This document shows, one piece after another, positions 48,951 to 59,900 of a DNA stretch of 64,000 nucleotides. This DNA comes from Lates calcarifer (taxonomy: Eukaryota > Chordata > Actinopteri > Centropomidae): positions 25,746,378-25,810,377 of the forward strand of contig NC_066853.1 in the NCBI RefSeq assembly GCF_001640805.2. The letters run 5' to 3'. Numbering within the stretch: position 1 is the stretch's first letter; each line of letters opens with the position of its first letter. The translations under genes were made by a program, and so were the position numbers. A model generated the notes under the pieces. The model had not been told where the DNA came from and made no database searches. It saw only the letters and a list, made by a program, of their open reading frames with translations.

Positions 48951-50546
48951 AGTTGATGGTTGATGGATTGAAACAGCCTCTGAACCGTCAGTCAAATCCA
49001 CAGTATCACTCATCCTCCCCCAAAATGGAAGCTTTGTTTTTTTGTACTTAAACTTTAAAATACATTAACTATTAAATACTGATAAGTCCACTAAAATAAC
49101 AATAGGAAAAAAATAACATGAAACAATATCTGCCTCAAGAGGAAGCATTTAAGAATCACTCTGGCATATTCACTTCCATTTAAGGAGTTGTTGACAATGC
49201 CTAAGGTATAGTAAGGTATCATGCCATCACCCATGTTTGAAGTCAGTTGCCCAGTTGAGGAAATTATTTTCAACTGGTCACTTTTACAAGACACTGTCCT
49301 TCAGAGGCTAAACAGAAATGAAAGAATTTCAGAAAAAGGAGTCTAAGAGAGTTTGCCTCTCCGCAGCATATAATGTGTTTACTGCCAACACTGCTGCATT
49401 GAGCCAGCTAACCCTCAACTATCTGTCATAGTAAAACAAACTGCCCAGGTTTGTAAAAGGGGGAAGCAAGGGATAGTACAAACAGAATATGGGTGAACAT
49501 GTAGCAGCTGAAAATGTAATAACTGCCCAGTAATGTAAACCATGTCAAAGTGGAAGAAAATACTCTTTTGGTTTGAAAGTGTAATGAAACCTGCTCATGA
49601 TTAACTGCTAGTAATGTAAGCACTTTAACATTAATATACATATTATCGTATATCGCATATTAAAATGCTGCAAAAAGTAGCATTATTATTGCAATAACAA
49701 TGGGTGTTGAGGAAGATGCAACATTTGAACATAAACTTGGTGAGCACCAGTACATGTTAGCTCCTACTGTAAAATCAGCCAGTCAGGCAGGGTCCACACC
49801 CCACACCCCTCCCCTCACTGTGAATGAGGGGTGGGTGGCTCACAAATTTTATTACTCTGGGTTTCAAAACAAAAATTTTGATGGTCTAAATGGTCTAAAT
49901 GTTGTTTAAAGGTTTTCCATTTGTCTTTCAAAATATATATTTCAGTGGGAAACACTACACTTAGAAAATCTTTGGTATAAAATGGTCATTATTTACACAG
50001 AATATCTGTATCCCATGGGGTCATGTCACGCTGACATGTGACAGAAGTTATCTAAAATGCTCTGCCACCTGTGACGCCAGTCAGGTAATTCAGGCAGATA
50101 AATGGTAACTAATCCAATGTCTATCTGAGCGTAAGAGTTTGACCAAATGATCTGAACTTCAGGACTACTTGCTAGATTTTTCAGAGCTTTTAACGGTGTA
50201 TCATGGTCTGGATTGGCAGATGGAATGTAGGTCAATCAATCCTTCACCCCACCCCATATCATAAACTGTTATGTAACTGTTATGACCAGAGTTTCATACT
50301 TGGATGACACAATGACAGCTCTGACAACTACATATACAAATAAACGACAAATTATGCCATAATAATGACTCCTTCAAGTACAATCATTGGTTACCGTCTA
50401 TGTGGTTGTATTATGGAAGTTATCACCTCTCTTCAAATTTAATGCACTATCAACCCATTTAGAGAGCCATTTTACAAAGATTTGACAGGCTCACCTATTA
50501 TTAGGCAGTTAAAACATCATCTGCTGTTACATGGGCTAAAAAAGCT

Positions 50547-50914
50547 CTACCACGGAGGGGAGGAAGGCAGAACTTGGGATAGAAAAGGCATGCTCTCCAT
50601 GGGCCTCATGGCAATGTTGAGTGGCCCGGTGATATTCATAGGCATGGGAGTGGTGATAGCAACTGGGTGGGCGATATTCATGTGTGCCGTTGTAGGGATG
50701 TTGACAGAGGCTAGGTTCACAGGGCCGGTAATGGTGACAGGGTGCTGCAGGTTAACCGGTGACGTGATGTTGACCGTGCTGGTGGCGATGTTCATCTGAG
50801 CAGCAATGGTGACAGGGTTGCTGGCATTGACACCACGGTTCATAGCTGAAGTGATGGCTGCCGAGTTGGTGACTGGCGTTGTGGTGGCCGAGTTGTTGTG
50901 CACGCTGTTGGCAT
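50547..50914 (-). CDS. vezf1: vezf1 C-terminal exon
   Basis: After a long T run and AAACACAG, the exon completes Asp and encodes ANSVHNNSATTTPVTNSAAI, then repeated short motifs of the N-I/V-T-x-P-V/M-N type (NITSPVNLQHPVTITGPVNL, NIAHPVAITTPMPMNITGPL). It ends with RPMESMPFLSQVLPSSPPW and TAG at 50549-50547. This matches the VEZF1 C-terminus closely. Confidence 0.94.
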
Positions 50915-53900
50915 CTGTGTTTAAAAAAAAAAAAAAAAAGAGAAGTAAACTTAGGGCTGGTCAGCCTTGCAAAAATATATTACCCCTCCAAAACAAGGAA
51001 AGCCAACAGCTGTCTCTCCTTGGCTGTTTAGCTCGGTCACTGAAAATGTCAATACATCATTAATGCATTATGTCAACTGTGGTAATATTGTTGAAGAAAC
51101 CTACCTTTGTGAGAGTTGTCAATTAGGACTTGGAAGGAGTTATTTAAAATCTCTCCTACCGTCAACTCACCTGAGGGGTAAATTCAAAAAGCAGGATCAA
51201 TAGACTAACCAGCTAACTGTCTGTTCATTTAAACAGTAACACATTATCAAGGACATCTTAAGCTCTGTGTATACCTAAGGCTGGATTCACACTACAATGC
51301 AGCACTGCCAATTTGACCATCTCAGATGAGGTCAGGGCCAGCACATCCAGGTTCACTGTCAAGTCGTCTTGCCCACACTGAGGGATGCTCGGCTCACTGC
51401 TGGGTCATTTCTGATCCAGTCTCAACTGGGAAATCCCAATATTTAGATGATTGCTACTATCATTGTTGGTTCTATATAGTAAGTGTTTGAAAAATCTGAT
51501 TTATCAATCAGGTCAAAGTCAAGACAAAAATGACAGTCGGGTAATGCAGTACGGCCTCTGATGTAAGGTCAGTAGTGTGCATCTAGCCTAAGTGTTATGG
51601 TCCAGTTTGTGGTTAATTTAAATGATCTACTGATCCTGCTTCATGAAATTTAACCTTACATCAAAACTCTACATCTTCAAAACAGAAAAACCTTAATTAC
51701 ACCAGTCCTAAGAGAGAAGAATTGTTTGTGACATGGTACAACATGAAGAAAAACTGGCCACTATGGTTTGCAGATTTGCAGAGGTTATAATTGAGTGTTA
51801 AGGGGTTTCTGCTACTAGCTACTGAATTACCTTTTCGTGGCCCTGAGTGGTTCCACTGCCAGTCACTTATGCCTATTCAGAAATACAGACACATATAGGG
51901 TTACAAGAGCACAGGGCAGCAGTGCTATCATCTGGGAGTCATCTTCAACAGTTGGCATGGTCAGGTTGTATGTATGTGGGCTGGGGATGTGGGCTATATT
52001 TAATATTTATCACTGGGGTCAAAAAAATAAAAAAAAACTACTTTCCTTCTCTTTGATAGCCATCTCTGAAACCAAAGTTAGAAAATCAAACATATATCCT
52101 TATCACTTTGTGATTAAAAGCATTTGGGAAATATAAACATTTTAAAGTAGTACAGGATATTTTCCTGAAGTCTATAATGAAGCACCAGCGGCCAGGAAGA
52201 AATGTAAAATAACATACTCCTGACATGCCTCATCTCAAGAAGGGAGATTGCTTTAATCACTTCAATGGGATTTATATCAAATATAAACCACAGAATGCAG
52301 TAACCAAGTTTACATCTATATCAATTATGACATCTAATCCATGACCCCTTGTGGGGGCTACTACAGCGATTTAATGCTTTAAGATAAGGGGATTCATAAA
52401 AGACAGATTTTAAAAATGAATGGTCACAATCAAAGAGTGCAAGATATCCTGACTAGCAGTAGTAGTAGTTCTTAGTATGGGTCAAGCACCAGAACTACTG
52501 TGTTATACAATTCCTATAATGCAGCTTCATAACATCATTTTGTTGTCCTCCCTGCCTGCTAAACACCCACATCTTTCAAAATCTATACCCTCAGTTAGTA
52601 ACACAGGCTTGCGGTCATTAAGCCCAGGGTGACTTGACAAAGCTTCTCCAGAGCCAAGCGAGATATTATTCAACTGCTCAGTCTCCAGATGGGTTATTAA
52701 GCCCTAGTGTATTAGGACAATAAAATAGAGAAATGTTTGATCTTACTCTCAGACCTCGCTGTATAATCGGACAGGATATTTTTGACTGTAGCAGTTACGG
52801 ATTACAGTTTTACAAGAACTGTGCATCAGAAATATAGCACAGATGATGTAGTCTGTTGAGCATGGTTTAAGACCCATTAAGCAATATTTGAGAATATGAA
52901 TACCCCATCATGGGAGGTTTCTTTCAAATCATTATTTTAGACTGACAAAAAACTAAAAGTCAGCATGGACAGCCAATCCTACCAGAGGGGCAAATCCAAG
53001 ACCAAGGTAACAAGTTAAAGGTTTCTTACAATAAGTATCAGTCAGTATTGGGTTATCTAATGGCAGAAACATGCTTAATTTTAAATGCCTTCAGTGATAT
53101 GTTGTTATTTAAACTGTTGTATGTTAAATGGCACCAACTGCAACTGTTTCTGTCAGATAAACTGAGGGCTCACTGGGATTTCTGCATCAGCAGGAGCCAT
53201 GGATTGAGATAATGTGCCTATTCCTCTTAAAAAATACTTTGCTCTTACAAGTCAGGTAGACAGTCAATTTCCATCCCTAGTCTGTCTTTCTAGTCAAAGA
53301 AGAACTTAGTAACCATCTTCATACTAGCAACACATCAAAACTGACACATTTACATGATCATCATTCCACAAAAAATAAAAAGGTATGTTAGGAAGATGTG
53401 CCGGGACATCAAAATTGGCTTGGCTTGGAGCATGTGCATTAGTTCAATTAGAGCAGAGCAACATTCAGACAGCCTTTAGCCCTTTGTGAAGAAACAGTAG
53501 TTGTACTTAAATATAAAAAGACTTTATTTTTTGACATTTGCTGTTCAGATTTGTCTTTTTATCCCTACTGTCGTGTTTGATAGTCATGTGTGTTCAACTT
53601 TGTTCAAGGGAATGTCAGTCGGCAGTGTTAATATAAAAAAATAATAATAATAAAATAGTCATCCCATTTAACAACCCTGTCATTGGAAACTCATAATTGG
53701 ATCATCATCATACCTTTAACAGCAATTAAGAAGCCAATTAAAAAAAGCAAATAAAACAAAAAAATGTTAGGAGGTCCACTCTACAACACACAAATTCATT
53801 TTCAGCATTAACAGTATCAAAAACTATTACAGCTTGACTTCTGATGGTGGCAGAAATTTCAGTTAGGGCACTGATAGAACTGACTTTTCAGTCACTTTGC

Positions 53901-56900
53901 CTGTAGTTCAGTTCCATTATACATTAAATCACTGCTGGATGAGCCATGAGTCAGTATGACAGATCTATGACCTGATAAGTATAGGCATTTAGGAAGTTTA
54001 CAGATGTGTTGCACAGTTTTGCGTTAAACTGAAAAAGTGGGCAAAGTTGTGAGGAGCTGTAAGAGAGGGAAAAGGAGTCCTACCTTTATTGTTACATGGG
54101 TTACTGAAGCTGGCTTGGCCGTGTGTCTTGAGGTGACTTGTGATGTAGGCAGCGCTTAGCATTTTGCCACAGATGTTGCAGGTCACTTTGCCCTCATGCC
54201 TGATCATGTGGGAGCGCAGACGGTCTTTGGTAGCGAAGGCGGAGGTACAGGCCTGAGAAAGAAAATGGTTGGTATGGTTTCTTTTTCTCTGAAGATCTGA
54301 GGAACCCAGTCTTGTGACTAGAATTCTAGTGACAAGAAAAAATGTAAGCTCCTAGCATGCAAAAATTGCAAAATATTTATTAATGCATTCTAATATGAAC
54401 AGAAGTCCACACATGAGAAGATGCTTGTCAATCTCACTGCATTGCTGCCTCTTTCCTGTGATCAAAATCTGTCTAGTTCTTGGGAAACGTGAGTGATAAG
54501 TAACTTATGTTCTGCCCCGAACTCCAGAATGACTTATGTACCAAATGATATTAAGTTTAAAGCATGAGAAGCTCATTGATTTCCACTGAACAGAGATCTG
54601 TACTGTGAAACTAAAAAGAGGGGAGAAGTGAACTACTGTACCAACAGTAACTACGCTGTCCAAGTAGGAGCGTCTGTGTGGCAGCTAATCTTCTCTAATC
54701 CTGTCTGGTCTTCAGAGTTTGCAGTGATGTTGCTGTGCGTATCAATGACACAAGTCCAAATGCAGAGCAAACATAAAAGACAGAGCCTTGACTCTTACCG
54801 TTACTTGGCACTTGAATGGCCTCTCTGAGGAATGGACATGCTTGACATGACAGCTTAGGTGATCAGGCCTGTGAGGTAAGATGAAGACAAGAAGAAAATT
54901 TAAATCCTTTAGCTTTAGTTATACTAGTAAGATCATTAATCAATATAACTGATGGGCAGAATGGCAGAGCAATTTATAGATGTTGACCACATCAGAGCTG
55001 GTCAACAGATAATACGCAGGTTGTCATCTCTCTCCTCAGAATACACTTAGGAGCAGTGACCAATGCAAGTTTACAGCTCATTTTCTGACAACAATTAAAA
55101 AAGACAAGAACTTTATTGTAAGTGAACTGGTGTACACAGGCTATTATGAATCTTTTTAGGTTTGTGCAAATATTACATAAGGTAGACCTAATTTTCTCTG
55201 TGGTTATGTTAAGCCCACCTTTTATCAATTAAAACTCAACTATGCCAAGCAAGATGCTGAGAAGAGCACATAGAGAGGAGAGGTAATGCTTTACTCAGTA
55301 CAGCTACAGCTTTGCAATTGTTGCCCTTTTTATTTTACATCTCTGACAGAAATGTTCAGAGACTGATTCTACAGATCACCACAAAGGCCAATCTGGGCAT
55401 TTTTAAAGAATCTATTATTGCTCAAATAAAATTTAATCAAAATCCAATTAATTCCTCACTGTGTTGTTTTATCCACCTGAGTCAGCTAAAGGTGCAGTTC
55501 CATTCTCCTTTATGACAGCACTGCAAGTATTTTGCTATTTTGCAAGTGACTCTTTGTTTTGATACCCAGATGAGCAAAATATAATCTACCACTCTTTCAT
55601 TAGCAAAGATCAGTATGCCCTCCTGGTTAAAATGACCAATGGCAAAGAGCAGATTGTTTCAGCTGTTGCTAACTAACATGAATTCTCTGAGTAACTTGTT
55701 AATAGGCCAAAATGTAACTTTTATGTTGAAAGTGTGCTCTGCAGGTCTGCATACAGCCAAAGATCTTTTACGAGTGTTTTTGTGGTTCCAACAACTCCAA
55801 CAGAATAATCCATCTTCTCTAAAGCAGATCATATCACATCAACATCAGGAATCACATTTTGCAGTAAAACTTTCAACCATGTCATATCAGTACTCTGTGG
55901 CTGTTAAATATGCCAAATGCATATTAAATCAGCATTTAGGTAAACTCTGATCAGGACAGGACTCACAAAAACTTTGATTGGGACATTCCTAATTTTTCAT
56001 GCTTTGATGTTTAACATTTTTTTCATGAAAAACATCAAATATCAAGTATTGTTTTTTCAACCAATTACAAAATAAATGTCTCTCTTTGGAAACTGTAAGC
56101 TTTTTAAAAGCCCCAAATTGTAACAGCTGTGTTTCCATGATGTCCACATACCTGGAGAAGCCCTTCCCACAGACAGAACAGATGTAAGGCTTGTGAACTC
56201 CACCATCATGGGAGCGGACATGGTATGTCATGCGATCCTTCCTCTTGAACCTCTGCTGGCAGATGGGACACTCAAACGGCTTCTCGTCAGAGTGCGACAG
56301 CTTGTGGCGGTTGAGGTGATACACATCTCTGAAGGCTTTACCACACATGTCGCAGCCATGATTCTTTTTCACTGGCTTGGGGGGCTTCTTAGGGATGCTC
56401 TGCTGCTGTTGGTGTTGCATTGGGGTCATGATGCTAGTGCCTGTGGATGTTGACGTGGTGGCTGTAGTTAGAATACCAGCTACAGTAGTAATGTATGAAG
56501 GGTTTCCGCTATTCTCACGTGGTACAGTGGATATGAGCGGCACCATGGTGGGGGCCGTTTGTGTCTTCTTAGGCCGTGAGACCATCTTGATGCCGGTGTG
56601 GCAAGACTCGTGCCGCCGCAGGTGGTAGCTGTCTCGGAAAGCCTTGTTGCAGTAGCCACAGATGAAGGGTGTCTTTGATTTAGGCTCCTTTTTGACCACA
56701 GCAACCGGAGGCCCACCACCACCACCACCACCCCCAGTCCCACTGGCCACATTGTCTTTAAGAAGTTCTGCAGCACTAACGGGGGGTTTCTGGTCCAAGG
56801 GGATGGGCAGCACCGGTTTCTGATCAGGTGGCTCCGTTCCAGAATTGAGCAAAGGCAAGAGGCTGTTCCCGGCTACTTGGTGCTGGTGATGCAGAGCCTC

Positions 56901-59900
56901 ATTGGCCTGCTGGAATGAGAAAGACAGAGCCATGTACAATGATGTTAACTAACATCCCTAAACCACATATGAAGCAAAGGACCAATGCAGTGGAAAAGGT
57001 TATGTGACTGTTGCAGATTGTCAAATACTGGCCATCAGGACAGCAGAGATACTTTGTATATCTTTATATAGATATCTTGGTTTCATTCGGTGGCCACAGA
57101 TATACAAAACACTGCATGCCACTTTACTTTAATATAACAAAGAAAACCATCAAATTAAAGTTGCAGACTTTATCTTCTTTATGCTGAGCTGTTGGGCTGT
57201 TTAACCGATTGCAGATGCTTTACAAATGTGAAGGAAGGGTGACTTTAGGCTGTGCAACTTTAAAATGTAGGGAATTAAATACCAGAGTTGACTTTGTATT
57301 GGCAAAAATTATTGAAGGGAAATGCTAGGTCCATACTAAAATATACTGATAAATCCAAATTAGCAAAATGGTGGATGTATCAGTGATGGGTTTTTTGTGA
57401 CCGTTCAGAAAGACTGCATGCTAAACTAGATTGCATTAAAGGTGAAAGGCATATGAAACTAAACATCACAAGCCTCACCAGGGTGGGATTTGACAGAGGT
57501 CAATCTATATATTGGATTGAATTAGATTCTGTGACTGTCCACAGTAAACCGGTAACTGATACATTAGCAGTTTCTAAATATGAATACGTCAAAATACATT
57601 GTGCCTCTTTTTTCATTTCAATAAATATGAAAATAATCTTTATGTGACAGTAACATAAGTCTCAACCCAAGCAGATCAGAATCCATGATTATTCATCTTT
57701 ATACAATAACTCCAAATGGCAGCTGAAGAGGTTTGAAGATGGTGTGGCAGGTGTTCTGCAGAGGGATACATAACATTACAAAGTCATGCATCTGAAAGTC
57801 TTAAAATCCAAACTAGCAAAAATTATGTATACAAAAAAGACCTGAAAAAACGTGCCACTCAAATAAATAAAGCAATGACAGGCACACAAAATGCAACCCA
57901 ACAGGACTAAAAAAAACTGTGTAGGGAGGACATCTTAAGTCTGCAGCTGCTGGCAGGCATTGTCCGATTGGTCATGGCAGATCCCCAGTGGGATAGGAAG
58001 AACAGAAGGTGGGGGCTTGTATGAATATTTTGGCCAGGGAGAAAGCAGAGATTCACATTGTAACCAGCAACTTTACAACAGGTCAGCCCAGAGCCTGGCG
58101 ATTGAGACAGCCTTGTTCTTTTCTGTAATCACCATTGGGCAGGGTTAAAGACCTGACCCATGGCTTTTCAGGTTCAGCCAAGCATCCCAACCCGGTCAGT
58201 CAGGAGGGGGATGTGGTCTGAAGGGGCCAGGATCCCAAGTGATGCTTTTTTTCCCCACTGTGTTCTTTTATAGACGACACAAATCCAAGCGCTGATGCAC
58301 TTATGGCCCTCGGAGAGGGGGGTGGGGGGCATTCAGCTGCCGACCTCGTCCCTCCTTAGTGCAGGCGGCCACAGTATGCATTTTAGCGTGGAGAGAGCTG
58401 GGGGCCGTCACAGGTTGTCGACTCGCTTTTATATCTGCTACACTGTAGCAGTACTCAGACAAGAATCATTATAGCAATTAGCATTTCTCCTAGCATATGT
58501 GTATGCAAGTCTGAGACGGCCAAATGTGCACCCTCTTTCTCAGCAAGAAAAGAGAGCAGCCTGCTGTTCTATCACGCTGCTCTGATGATTTTGATACAAA
58601 TCTGCTGTGAAGGGTGAGGTCCCTTCCAAGATAATACTACTGAGAAAGAGTTAGGAGCATGGAAATTAACAAGAAATCGTACAAATAAAACTACTCCAGG
58701 CATTGTTTTTTCCCACTGCAAGGCGGGGTATGGATTCACCACGACAGAATCCCATTTGACAGAATCTTATTATGTCTATAAATGTGTTTCTGAGTGATGC
58801 CATTATATATACTGCCATTCACTGGCCTCTATATAAATCTCAGATGAAAATAGTTATGGCTAAAAACAAAATTGTTTTGATTTCTAGTTTTAACTCAATT
58901 TTTTCAGCTTCCTTGAGAAATATTGCTTAGCAAGCAATTATGCTGCCAAGAAAGCTCTACAAACATATCTTGTTGATTACAATATAGCCAGGAGCTTAGA
59001 TATAAACAGCAGCATTTGTGGGGCAGTCCCCAAAGTACCATGTTGTGATGGCAACAATAACCCTTCAAACATCCTCATTGCAATACCTGCAACAAGAAGT
59101 CAAGTTCATTACAATGTTGCTTCATTAGTTGCTTCATCATATGAGGTGAACCAAGTGGACTCTAAATGATAAGTCTCTATTAGTCTCCTGGTCTCCTCCA
59201 CACCAGTTCCACGTATTCTGGCCACGTCTGCCATTAAACCAAACTGTCACAAATACTAACCACTAACAGCTGCATCTCTTCAGCAGTGGTGCAAAGCAGC
59301 CTACACATAGAGATCTACTTGCTACGCAAGTATGACAAATACCATGGCAACTGAAGCCTCACGAAATGAACTGCTGTGAGTGTCTGTGAACCTGTGCCTC
59401 CCAGTCACATTAACTGTCTCAAAGTGTGAAATCCTAACTCTTATATTTCAGACAGTTAAGAAAATACTTAAATAGAGACAGGGGAAAGGGAGTTGCTGTG
59501 CTCCATTAACAGTCTTCATCTTATTTTTTAATAGACAATGATAGGAGCATTTCCAAAACTCTGAATGAGAAACTCTCCTGGTTAAATGGGTAAAAACAAG
59601 CTGCAACCAGATTAATTCAACAGTGATTGAATGCAATTTGCTGTCAAATTTGAATATTACATCAAAAATGACAGGAGAGATGATATAATGGATAGTCTTA
59701 AAGATTAAAACAAACCATCATCAAGAATATCTAATATGAAAGCTGCAACAATTTTGACAGAGCCAAACACAAGAGACTGACAATAAATACTTTCTCAAAA
59801 TTAGGCTGCAACACAAAGGGCATCAAATGTTGGTATTTGATCACAGCATAATAAACTCCGGCCTCACTCTTTCACTGCTTTTACTGCAACAGCTGTGATC

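Larger units (their letters stand above)
45226..50546 (-). other. Probable long 3' UTR and downstream region of vezf1
   Basis: No introns or other genes are evident between the vezf1 stop and a cluster of minus-strand AATAAA signals at 45230-45255 (two on the complement of TTTTATTGTTTTCTTTTATTTAG). Earlier AATAAA or ATTAAA sites may also be used, so the true end is uncertain. The stretch contains a long (AC)n microsatellite (46449-46550) and a 16-base C run in the transcript (G on +, 48935-48950). A 3' UTR of several kb would be in keeping with vertebrate VEZF1, but the length is inferred. Confidence 0.4.

Noticed and set aside
50482..50799. A + strand ORF rich in Met, Val and Gly
   Set aside because: It is the antisense shadow of the vezf1 C-terminal exon.
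51837..52136. A 99-residue + strand ORF
   Set aside because: No similarity was recognised; it overlaps the candidate vezf1 exon on the other strand and runs into A-rich intron DNA.
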